From Pseudomonadota bacterium (lineage in GTDB: Bacteria > Pseudomonadota > Alphaproteobacteria > Rhizobiales > Devosiaceae), in NCBI GenBank assembly GCA_023390785.1, contig JAEWCE010000021.1, forward strand, positions 1 through 5,440: a stretch of 5,440 nucleotides of DNA, written 5' to 3'. This document shows, one piece after another, positions 1 to 4,798 of the stretch (its first letter is position 1; each line of letters begins with the position of its first letter). A model generated the notes under the pieces. It was not told the DNA's origin. It did not search any database and was given only the letters and a program-made list of their open reading frames with translations. Position numbers and translations under genes: made by a program.

Positions 1-546
1 GATCGCCGCGTAAAGGCCGGTGGTGATGTCGACCAAGGGCACGCCGATCCGCATCGGCCCGCTCTCGGGCGAGCCGGTCGCGGCGATCATGCCGGTCATG
101 GCCTGGATGATGGCGTCGTAGCCGGGATTGCCGCCGCGCGGACCGTCGGCACCGAAGCCGCAGATCCGGCAATGCACGAGGCGCGGGAATTTCCTGCTGA
201 GGACGTCGTTGCCGATGCCCCATTTCTCCAGCGTGCCAGGCTTGAAATTCTCGATCAGGACGTCGGCGGTCTCCAGCATCTTCAGCAGCACGACGCGGCC
301 GCCCTCCGAGGCGAGGTCGAGGCCGATCGAGCGCTTGTTGCGGTTGATGCCGACGAAATAGGCCGCGTCCTCTTCATGGAAGGGGGGACCCCACTCACGC
401 ACCTCGTCGCCGGCGGGCGGCTCGACCTTGATCACGTCGGCGCCATGGTCGGCGAGGATCTGGGTGCAATAGGGGCCGCCGAGCACGCGCGTGAGATCGA
501 TGACGCGCAGTCCGCTCATGGCACCTGTGCCGGCTTCAGAACTCAT
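1..546 (-). CDS. Family III (CaiB/BaiF) CoA-transferase, N-terminal part, cut by the window edge
   Basis: Family III CoA-transferases move CoA between carboxylic acids in the cytoplasm through an aspartyl-CoA thioester. The 182 visible codons read without a stop from the ATG at 546 down to base 1. The N-terminus has the typical opening SGLRVIDLTRVLGGPYCTQ (residues 11-29), then LADHGADVIKVEPP (31-44) and a central ENFKPGTLEKWG (99-110). The segment VPLVDITTGLYAA (169-181) matches the family's catalytic-aspartate region, so Asp173 is the likely nucleophile. Family members are about 380-400 residues, so roughly half is missing beyond the left edge. A second in-frame ATG at 519 would start the protein at MSGLRV, closer to the usual family start. 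The 546 start has an AGGGGA about 10 bases upstream, and I cannot decide firmly between them. The substrate cannot be told from this part. No co-directional neighbour is visible on the upstream side. Confidence 0.93.
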   Translation of the reverse strand, partial: MSSEAGTGAMSGLRVIDLTRVLGGPYCTQILADHGADVIKVEPPAGDEVREWGPPFHEEDAAYFVGINRNKRSIGLDLASEGGRVVLLKMLETADVLIENFKPGTLEKWGIGNDVLSRKFPRLVHCRICGFGADGPRGGNPGYDAIIQAMTGMIAATGSPESGPMRIGVPLVDITTGLYAAI

Positions 547-731
547 GCCTTCGCTTCCCCTGTGTCGACGTTTGGTCACAGGCCTAGCGAGGTTTGCAGT
601 GAGCAGCAATGGCTCCCGGCGTAGGGCCGCATGCGCCCGCCGTTGCGGCAATCCCGCGGCGTGGCAAATGCGGATTCTGGCGGAAGCGGCCGGCCCGAGG
701 GGGATCCCGGGCCAGCCAATCCGCCGTTCGA
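547..731. other. Intergenic gap between ohr and the CoA-transferase gene
   Basis: This 185-base GC-rich gap separates the ohr stop from the CoA-transferase start, both on the minus strand. It should hold the CoA-transferase promoter, but I see no convincing -35/-10 pair. A 6-bp inverted repeat (GGCCCG at 692-697 with CGGGCC at 708-713, enclosing GGGATCCC) lies about 20 bases after the ohr stop. It could end ohr transcription, but no T-run follows it on the minus strand, so a rho-independent terminator is only a weak possibility. Confidence 0.4.
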
Positions 732-1157
732 TCAGACGACCGTCAGGCGAACGTCGACATTGCCGCGGGTAGCGTTGGAATAGGGGCACACCTGGTGGGC
801 CTTTGCGACCAGCGCCTCGGCCTCGGCGCGGGCAAGGCCCGGCAGCGAGACCGCGAGGTCGATATCGAGGCCGAAGCCGCCTGCGGAGCGCGGGCCGATG
901 CCGACGGTCGAGGTGACGGAGGCGTCATTCGGAACCTTCGGGCCGCCCTGCGAGGCCACGAACTTCATCGCGCCGATGAAGCAGGCGGCATAGCCGGCTG
1001 CGAACAGCTGCTCGGGATTGTTGCCGGCGCCGCCGCCGCCGCCGAGCTCCTTCGGCGTGGCCAGCTTGACGTCGAGCGCGCCGTCGAGGGTTGCAGCATG
1101 GCCGTCGCGGCCGCCGGTGGCCTTGGCGCTGGTCTTGTAGAGCACGTTCACGGACAT
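732..1157 (-). CDS. ohr: Organic hydroperoxide resistance protein Ohr (OsmC/Ohr family thiol peroxidase)
   Basis: Ohr is a cytoplasmic Cys-based peroxidase that reduces organic and fatty-acid hydroperoxides, in the known family with lipoylated proteins as reductant. The product is 141 residues, the usual family length of about 140. The hallmarks are all visible: VLYKTSAKATGGRDG near the start with the active-site arginine (Arg17), NPEQLFAAGYAACFIGAM with Glu49 and the peroxidatic Cys59, and VCPYSNATRGN with the resolving Cys124. These two cysteines, with the Arg and Glu, are the Ohr signature and separate it from OsmC. The start at 1157 is chosen because GGAG lies 6 bases upstream and it gives the family N-terminus MSVNVLYKT. 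Upstream in-frame ATGs at 1169 and 1253 would add residues that look like leader and operator sequence. It is divergent from ohrR and is probably repressed by OhrR until peroxide appears. Confidence 0.97.
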   Translation of the reverse strand: MSVNVLYKTSAKATGGRDGHAATLDGALDVKLATPKELGGGGGAGNNPEQLFAAGYAACFIGAMKFVASQGGPKVPNDASVTSTVGIGPRSAGGFGLDIDLAVSLPGLARAEAEALVAKAHQVCPYSNATRGNVDVRLTVV

Positions 1158-1163
1158 TGTCGT

Positions 1164-1167
1164 CTCC
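1164..1167 (-). promoter_or_regulatory. Ribosome binding site of ohr
   Basis: GGAG on the minus strand, 6 bases before the ATG at 1157. It favours this start over the ATG at 1169, which has no comparable site. Confidence 0.6.
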
Positions 1168-1198
1168 ATGGTTTCGATGGGTGCGGTGTTTATTGCAA

Positions 1199-1227
1199 GC
1201 AATTTGATTGTGTACAATTGAAATTGC
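1199..1227. promoter_or_regulatory. Candidate OhrR operator, ohr-proximal
   Basis: A perfect 7-bp inverted repeat (GCAATTT at 1199-1205, AAATTGC at 1221-1227) surrounds a second, nested one (ATTGT at 1207-1211, ACAAT at 1214-1218). The stretch is strongly AT-rich within a GC-rich window and lies between the divergent ohr and ohrR genes. OhrR proteins are known to bind AT-rich palindromes of the ACAATT/AATTGT kind, so this is probably an OhrR site placed to block the ohr promoter. The promoter itself is not clear: TTGTAC and AATAAA on the minus strand, 17 bases apart, are only a weak candidate. Confidence 0.6.
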
Positions 1228-1237
1228 GATGCGTCAC

Positions 1238-1259
1238 ATTTAATTGTTCGCAATTGAAT
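1238..1259. promoter_or_regulatory. Candidate OhrR operator, ohrR-proximal
   Basis: The arms ATTTAATTG (1238-1246) and CAATTGAAT (1251-1259) are complementary at 8 of 9 positions around the 4-base centre TTCG. It lies about 50 bases before the ohrR start and shares the AATTG/CAATT core with the repeat at 1199-1227. Autoregulation of ohrR through this site is the simple reading. Confidence 0.6.
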
Positions 1260-1295
1260 ATGCCGCCGCCGGGCGGCACAATGAGGCCAAACCCC

Positions 1296-1300
1296 GGGAG
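1296..1300 (+). promoter_or_regulatory. Ribosome binding site of ohrR that selects a GTG start
   Basis: GGGAG lies 7 bases before the GTG at 1308. The in-frame ATGs at 1260 and 1281 lack such a site, and the one at 1260 directly abuts the operator palindrome. Confidence 0.6.
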
Positions 1301-1307
1301 ATTCGCC

Positions 1308-1769
1308 GTGCCCCGAAAATCATCGGCAGCGGACGCGCCGCCGCGGCTCGACAACCAGATCTGCTTCGCGATCTATTCGGCCGCGCATGCCTTCAACCGC
1401 ATCTACAAGCCGCTGCTGGACCGGCTCGGCCTGACCTATCCGCAATATCTGGTGATGCTGGTGTTGTGGGAGCGCGACGACGTGCCGGTCAAGGACATCG
1501 GCGAGCGCCTGTTCCTGGATTCGGGCACGCTGACGCCGTTGCTGAAGCGGCTCGAAGCGGCGCATCTCGTCAAGCGCACCCGCTCCAGTGAGGACGAGCG
1601 CCAAGTCTTGATCGCGCTGACGCCGCAGGGCCATGCCTTGAAGGACAAAGCCCGCAGCGTGCCACAGTCGATCCTGGCGGCCTCGCACTGCTCGGTGCCG
1701 GAACTGGTCGCGATGAAGGACGAGATCGTGGCGCTGAGGGATCGGTTGAATGCGGCGATCGGGGAGTAG
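1308..1769 (+). CDS. ohrR: MarR-family organic peroxide sensor and repressor OhrR
   Basis: OhrR is a dimeric winged-helix repressor. It releases its operators when a reactive cysteine is oxidised by organic hydroperoxide. The product has 153 residues from the GTG start. LDNQICFAIYSAAHAF (14-29) carries the sensing Cys19. Tyr33 and Tyr44 have the 11-residue spacing of the two tyrosines that hydrogen-bond the cysteine in known OhrR proteins. The winged-helix core is seen in VKDIGERLFLDSGTLTPLLK (61-80), followed by the wing RSSEDERQVLIALT (92-105). Cys128 near the C-terminus matches the resolving cysteine of 2-Cys OhrR proteins such as that of Xanthomonas, so this is probably a 2-Cys type. It is divergent from ohr, with two palindromes between them, and probably controls both genes. 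It ends 4 bases from the convergent GIY-YIG gene. Confidence 0.95.
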   Translation: MPRKSSAADAPPRLDNQICFAIYSAAHAFNRIYKPLLDRLGLTYPQYLVMLVLWERDDVPVKDIGERLFLDSGTLTPLLKRLEAAHLVKRTRSSEDERQVLIALTPQGHALKDKARSVPQSILAASHCSVPELVAMKDEIVALRDRLNAAIGE

Positions 1770-1773
1770 GGGG

Positions 1774-2010
1774 TTAGAGCCGCTTCTTGGCAAAGGCGCG
1801 ACCGGACGCCGACTTCAAGTATTTCTCGAATGCGGCGGCCTGCTTCTCGTTGCTGAATGCAACGTAAGTTTTGAGCCGCCAGGGCCCATATTTCGAGGTG
1901 TGCGGCACCTCGCCAGCATTGTGCTTTGCCAGTCGAGCGCGGAGGTCATCGGTGATACCGACGTAGAAGTGGAGAGAATCAAGGCTCTCAAGGATGTATA
2001 CGTACTTCAC
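1774..2010 (-). CDS. Small GIY-YIG domain protein (UPF0213/YhbQ-like)
   Basis: The product is 78 residues, essentially a single GIY-YIG nuclease domain. KYVYILES (2-9) and FYVGIT (15-20) correspond to the GIY and YIG strands. DLRARLAKHN (22-31) supplies the candidate catalytic arginine (Arg24 or Arg26), and AAAFEKYLKS (58-67) carries the conserved glutamate (Glu62). Stand-alone proteins of this kind are common in alphaproteobacteria. A DNA-cleaving or repair role is predicted from the fold, but the substrate is unknown. The start is a GTG with GGGGAG 6 bases upstream. It converges with ohrR and sits next to a palindromic repeat at the end of a tRNA gene, a setting that hints at a mobile or repeat-associated origin, although no transposase or terminal direct repeat is visible. 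Confidence 0.88.
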   Translation of the reverse strand: MKYVYILESLDSLHFYVGITDDLRARLAKHNAGEVPHTSKYGPWRLKTYVAFSNEKQAAAFEKYLKSASGRAFAKKRL

Positions 2011-2016
2011 GGCACG

Positions 2017-2036
2017 CTCCCCGGTTGTCGGGGGAG
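2017..2036 (-). promoter_or_regulatory. Stem-loop covering the ribosome binding site of the GIY-YIG gene
   Basis: On the minus strand CTCCCC pairs with GGGGAG across an 8-base loop (CGACAACC). The 3' arm is the Shine-Dalgarno sequence of the GIY-YIG gene, 6 bases before its GTG. An alternative register pairs CCCCG with CGGGG across ACAAC. Either fold would hide the ribosome binding site. The pairing is seen in the sequence; a regulatory role is inferred. Confidence 0.45.
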
Positions 2037-2062
2037 GAGCTTACATCCGGTTTTGATCCAAT

Positions 2063-2169
2063 GAAGCCCGGCTTCGCCCTTCGGGCTACGCCGCGGCAGC
2101 CTTCGCTCACTTCGCTACGATGGAGCGAGGATGGCTTGCCGAGCCGTAGCTCGCGAAGCGAGCGAAGGC

Positions 2170-2171
<2 letters not shown>
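2063..2171. repeat. Palindromic intergenic element abutting the tRNA-Ala 3' end
   Basis: The arms at 2097-2115 and 2153-2171 (starting CAGCCTTCGCTC and ending GAGCGAAGGCTG) are complementary at 18 of 19 positions. Nested inside are GCTACG/CGTAGC (2114-2119, 2145-2150) and a small hairpin CGAGC-CGTA-GCTCG (2140-2153). Leftward, AGCCCG (2065-2070) pairs with CGGGCT (2082-2087), and GAAGCC (2063-2068) pairs with GGCTTC (2070-2075). CTTCGC-rich palindromes like this are typical of dispersed intergenic repeats in Bradyrhizobium-type genomes, as I recall; copy number cannot be seen here. The outer arm overlaps the last two bases of the tRNA gene. Read on the minus strand, the structure could also act as a processing or termination signal for the tRNA transcript, although no T-run follows. 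Confidence 0.65.
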
Positions 2172-2245
<74 letters not shown>

Positions 2246-2339
2246 TTAGTCCTTTACGGGGTGAATCTGGTGGATCACCCCAACCGGCGAGTCCTGGCGA
2301 CTCGCGCGGTGCACCCTTTTTCACAGATCAGGACTGATC
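2246..2339. other. Short intergenic region with three stem-loop candidates
   Basis: No gene is visible between the FYDLN-acid stop and the tRNA. Three inverted repeats occur in a row: GGGGTGA/TCACCCC (2258-2264, 2275-2281), GCGAGTC/GACTCGC (2287-2293, 2299-2305), and AGATCAG/CTGATCT (2325-2331, 2334-2340), the last overlapping the stop codon of the FYDLN gene. None is followed by a T-run on the minus strand. They could be attenuating or processing structures between the gene and the tRNA. I do not see a clear tRNA promoter. Confidence 0.4.
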
Positions 2340-2747
2340 TCAAGTCTCTTCATCACCTCCGACATCACCAATGATGTCGGTCACGTCCTCATCGCCCTCT
2401 TCCTCGTCGGCAATGAAGGTCGAATCATCGTCATCGTCGTCATCGAGGGTCTCGTCGACCTCGATATCGTCCTCCGACTCGGGCACCACGGCCTTGACCT
2501 TGCCGGTGTTCTCCTCGGCATCGGCTTCCTCGAGCGAGACCTCTTCGACCTCTGCCGGCTCGGGCGCAGCATCCGCTGTCGCCGCGTGCCGGGCCTCGGC
2601 GCCGCGGGACATGCGCGCCGGCGCCACCGGGGCGATCGGCACAACTTCGCCGGTATAGGGCGAGATCACCGGATTCTTGTTGAGGTCATAGAACTTTTTG
2701 CCCGTAGTCGGGCAAATACGTTTGGTTCCGAGTTCGGACTTGGCCAC
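2340..2747 (-). CDS. FYDLN acid family protein (TIGR02300), function unknown
   Basis: The product is 135 residues from the GTG at 2747. The N-terminus ELGTKRICPTTGKKFYDLNK (5-24) contains the family motif [KR]FYDLN, followed by NPVISPYTG (25-33). The rest is low-complexity and very acidic, including seven aspartates in a row (102-108) and many Glu/Asp clusters to the C-terminus. TIGR02300 is defined by exactly this layout, and its function is not known. Some members flank FYDLN with two CxxC motifs, suggesting a zinc ribbon. Here only Cys12 remains (CPTTG, SPYTG), so zinc binding is unlikely. The start is chosen for AGGA 8 bases upstream and agreement with the family N-terminus. An upstream in-frame GTG at 2786 has no ribosome binding site and would fall at or before the likely transcription start. 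The gene is divergent from aroA. Confidence 0.9.
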   Translation of the reverse strand: MAKSELGTKRICPTTGKKFYDLNKNPVISPYTGEVVPIAPVAPARMSRGAEARHAATADAAPEPAEVEEVSLEEADAEENTGKVKAVVPESEDDIEVDETLDDDDDDDSTFIADEEEGDEDVTDIIGDVGGDEET

Positions 2748-2755
2748 GGCAGGAA

Positions 2756-2759
2756 TCCT
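2756..2759 (-). promoter_or_regulatory. Ribosome binding site of the FYDLN-acid gene
   Basis: AGGA on the minus strand, 8 bases before the GTG at 2747. It supports that start over the longer GTG start at 2786. Confidence 0.5.
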
Positions 2760-2806
2760 GGGAATGTCTGAAAAGCGGTGTTTCACTTGGCTAGTTGGCG
2801 GCCCGC

Positions 2807-2812
2807 TGTCAA
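2807..2812 (-). promoter_or_regulatory. Candidate -35 element for the FYDLN-acid gene
   Basis: A perfect TTGACA occurs on the minus strand about 60 bases before the GTG at 2747. At the usual spacing the -10 position reads CAAGTG or AAGTGA, a poor match, so only the -35 is convincing. A start of transcription near 2778 would leave a leader of about 30 bases. Confidence 0.35.
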
Positions 2813-2895
2813 TAGCGCATTACGGGAGAACGACATGCCCGTGACGGCGCGCGGACCATGTGGTACCTGCGCCGCAGTCCCCTCAGGGCTCATCC

Positions 2896-2900
2896 AAGGA
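2896..2900 (+). promoter_or_regulatory. Ribosome binding site of aroA that selects a TTG start
   Basis: AAGGA lies 7 bases before the TTG at 2908. The longer in-frame GTG at 2860 has no such site, and it would add 16 residues before the conserved N-terminus. Confidence 0.65.
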
Positions 2901-2907
2901 CACAATC

Positions 2908-4245
2908 TTGACTCATTCCGACCATCCGAGGCCGCTGCAGTCTCGCGCCAGCGGACCCCTGACCGGGAAAGTACGGGTGCCCGGCGACAAGTCGATCTCT
3001 CACCGTGCGCTGATCCTGGGCGCGCTGGCGGTCGGCGAGACCAGGATTTCGGGCCTGCTGGAGGGCGAGGACGTCCTCAACACCGCCAAGTCCATGCAGG
3101 CGCTGGGCGCCAGGGTCGAGCGCACCGGCGAGTTCGCCTGGAAGGTGAACGGGGTGGGCGTCGCGGGCTTCGCCGCGCCCAAGGCGGCTCTGGATTTCGG
3201 CAATTCCGGCACCGGCTGCCGGCTGGTGATGGGCGCCGTCGCCGGCTGCCCGATCTCGGCGATCTTCGACGGAGACGCCTCGCTGCGCAGCCGCCCGATG
3301 CGCCGGATCCTCGATCCCCTGGAAAAGATGGGCGCGAAGGTCATCTCCGGGGGTGAGGGCGGTCGTCTGCCCCTGACCCTGCAGGGCGCGCGCGATCCGC
3401 TGCCGATCACCTACACGACCCCGGTCGCCTCGGCCCAGATCAAGTCGGCGGTGCTGCTGGCGGGCCTCGCCGCTCCCGGCACCACGACTATCATCGAGAC
3501 CGAAGCCAGCCGCGACCACACCGAGCTGATGCTGAAGCATTTCGGCGCCGACATCGCCTCGGCGCGGGAGGGCGTGCATGGCCGCCGGATCACGCTCAAG
3601 GGCCAGCCCGAGCTGCACGGCGCCACCGTGGTGGTGCCTGCCGATCCCTCCTCGGCGGCTTTCCCGATGGTCGCGGCGCTGATCGTCGAGGGCTCCGATA
3701 TCGTCCTGTCCGACGTCATGACCAATCCGCTGCGCACCGGCCTGTTCACCACGCTGCGCGAGATGGGCGCCTCCATCGAGGAAAGCGAGGCACGCGGCGA
3801 TGCCGGCGAGCCGATGGCGAAACTGCGGGTGCGGGCCTCGAAGCTGCGCGGGGTCGAGGTGCCGCCGGAGCGCGCGCCCTCGATGATCGACGAATATCTA
3901 GTGCTGGCGGTGGCGGCCGCCTTCGCCGAAGGCACCACCATCATGCGCGGCCTGCACGAGCTGCGCGTCAAGGAATCCGATCGGCTGGAAGCCACCGCCG
4001 CCATGCTGCGCGTCAACGGCGTGAAGGTCGAGATCTCCGGCGACGATCTGATCGTCGAAGGCCGCGGTCACGTTCCCGGTGGCGGCACCGTCGCCACCCA
4101 CATGGACCATCGCATCGCGATGTCCGCGCTGGTGATGGGCTGCGCCGCCGACCAGCCCGTGACCGTCGACGACACCGCCTTCATCGCCACCAGCTTTCCG
4201 GATTTCATTCCGATGATGCGTTCGCTAGGGGCCGAGTTTTCATGA
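2908..4245 (+). CDS. aroA: 3-phosphoshikimate 1-carboxyvinyltransferase (EPSP synthase), class II-like
   Basis: EPSP synthase joins shikimate 3-phosphate and phosphoenolpyruvate, the sixth step of the shikimate pathway to aromatic amino acids. The product is 445 residues from the TTG start. It resembles the Agrobacterium CP4 class II enzyme along its length: VRVPGDKSISHRALI (22-36, with the substrate-binding Lys28 and Ser29), LLEGEDVLNTAKSMQALGAR (50-69), LDFGNSGTGCRL (95-106), ASAQIKSAVLLAGL (174-187), APSMIDEY (323-330, catalytic Asp328), LRVKESDRL (352-360, Glu356) and DHRIAMSALVMG (400-411). Gly101 stands where CP4 has Ala100, the residue linked to glyphosate tolerance. The stop TGA overlaps an ATG (ATGA at 4242-4245). 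It is followed by the nucleotidyltransferase remnant, a small gene and cmk on the same strand, so it is probably the first gene of an operon. No strong promoter is visible; TTGGCG (2795-2800) with CATTAC (2818-2823) is a weak candidate. Confidence 0.97.
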   Translation: MTHSDHPRPLQSRASGPLTGKVRVPGDKSISHRALILGALAVGETRISGLLEGEDVLNTAKSMQALGARVERTGEFAWKVNGVGVAGFAAPKAALDFGNSGTGCRLVMGAVAGCPISAIFDGDASLRSRPMRRILDPLEKMGAKVISGGEGGRLPLTLQGARDPLPITYTTPVASAQIKSAVLLAGLAAPGTTTIIETEASRDHTELMLKHFGADIASAREGVHGRRITLKGQPELHGATVVVPADPSSAAFPMVAALIVEGSDIVLSDVMTNPLRTGLFTTLREMGASIEESEARGDAGEPMAKLRVRASKLRGVEVPPERAPSMIDEYLVLAVAAAFAEGTTIMRGLHELRVKESDRLEATAAMLRVNGVKVEISGDDLIVEGRGHVPGGGTVATHMDHRIAMSALVMGCAADQPVTVDDTAFIATSFPDFIPMMRSLGAEFS

Positions 4246-4255
4246 GGCCGCGGCC

Positions 4256-4408
4256 ATGAGCGCAGCCCTCGACCGCGAAGCTCTGCTGGATGCTTTCGAT
4301 TCGATCCGCCGTGCTGCGGCCAACGCCGGAACCAAGCTTCAGATAGCGGTCTACGGCGGCAACATGGATCTTGAGGGAGGAGCGGATGCGCCCAAATACC
4401 CTCGCTGA
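4256..4408 (+). pseudogene. Truncated nucleotidyltransferase-like gene (DUF6036/AbiEii-type N-terminus)
   Basis: A 50-codon frame opens at the ATG at 4256, with GAGG 8 bases upstream, and ends in TGA at 4406-4408. Residues 6-35 (DREALLDAFDSIRRAA, then AGTKLQIAVYGG) resemble the first helix and first strand of small nucleotidyltransferases of the DUF6036/AbiEii type, in which AVYGGS-like sequence precedes the DxD catalytic motif. Here the frame departs from the family right after GG (NMDLEGGADAPKYPR). The GS serine, the metal-binding aspartates and the remaining hundred or so residues are absent, so catalysis is not possible. I read it as a deletion remnant whose tail overlaps the next gene by 23 bases. 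The family link is from memory of such sequences and is not strong. A genuine short protein is the alternative. Confidence 0.55.
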
Positions 4409-4793
4409 AGCCGTCGATCGTATTCGCGCCGGCGCGCCGCAGGATGCGACGTTGGCCGAATTCGTCGACACGTTCGATCTGGCCGGGACCAGCCTCGCTC
4501 AGTACCAGACGATCGAGGACGAGCCGGCGTTGACGCAGAACGAGCGCCTCGACGCCTTGGTCGGTGCCATCGCCGAATATCTGGCCAAACAACGTCGTCT
4601 TGGCCGCGTGCCGGCCTGGGTCTGCGATCCGGCCCGACGCCTTGCCGAACCATGGTTCACTGCGTCGTCGCCCTCCGACGCCATGCGCGAATATCTCACC
4701 TTTGCGAGTCCCGCGGAGTTCGCGTCTCGCAATATCTTTACCGAAGAGCGGCCATTGCGACGCGCACGCGGGCCCCAGACAGCCAAGGTTTGA
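4386..4793 (+). CDS. Small protein of unknown function, possible partner of the nucleotidyltransferase remnant
   Basis: The product is 135 residues and I do not recognise it firmly. It is soluble-looking, with no signal peptide or membrane segment. A helical N-terminus (TLAEAVDRIRAGAPQDATLAEFVDTF, 5-30) leads to LTQNERLDALVGAIAEYLAKQRRL (49-72), then a Trp-containing region (VPAWVCD 75-81, AEPWF 87-91) and a C-terminal FASPAEFASRNIFTE (106-120) followed by an arginine-rich tail. I recall C-termini of the form SPxxFxxRNIF in small proteins encoded beside nucleotidyltransferases, often thought to be antitoxin-like; this is an inference. The start at 4386 has GGGAGGAG just upstream (4375-4382). 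An in-frame TTG at 4371 is less likely because it would place that site inside the gene. The gene ends 5 bases before cmk, so the two are probably co-transcribed and possibly coupled. Confidence 0.78.
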   Translation: MRPNTLAEAVDRIRAGAPQDATLAEFVDTFDLAGTSLAQYQTIEDEPALTQNERLDALVGAIAEYLAKQRRLGRVPAWVCDPARRLAEPWFTASSPSDAMREYLTFASPAEFASRNIFTEERPLRRARGPQTAKV

Positions 4794-4798
4794 GTGAC

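Noticed and set aside
692..713. Rho-independent terminator after ohr
   Set aside because: The stem is only 6 bp and no T-run follows it on the minus strand; it is mentioned only as a weak possibility in the intergenic entry.
1158..1253. Upstream extension of ohr to ATGs at 1169 or 1253
   Set aside because: The extra residues do not match the Ohr family and would be encoded by the operator. GGAG is spaced correctly for the ATG at 1157.
609..1307. Long open frame continuous with ohrR on its upstream side
   Set aside because: It is antisense to ohr and runs through the operator region. The GTG at 1308 has the ribosome binding site, and the protein family begins there.
2287..2321. Stem-loop followed by TTTTT on the plus strand as a terminator
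   Set aside because: The T-run is about 11 bases from the stem, and no plus-strand gene ends nearby that would use it.
2778..3356. 192-codon plus-strand open frame overlapping aroA
   Set aside because: Its sequence is an arginine- and glycine-rich shadow of aroA in another frame; aroA itself is clearly the coding frame. Only its ATG at 2835 is noted as a finding.
2890..4110. Long minus-strand open frames antisense to aroA
   Set aside because: They have low-complexity composition typical of antisense frames in GC-rich genes and no recognisable motif.
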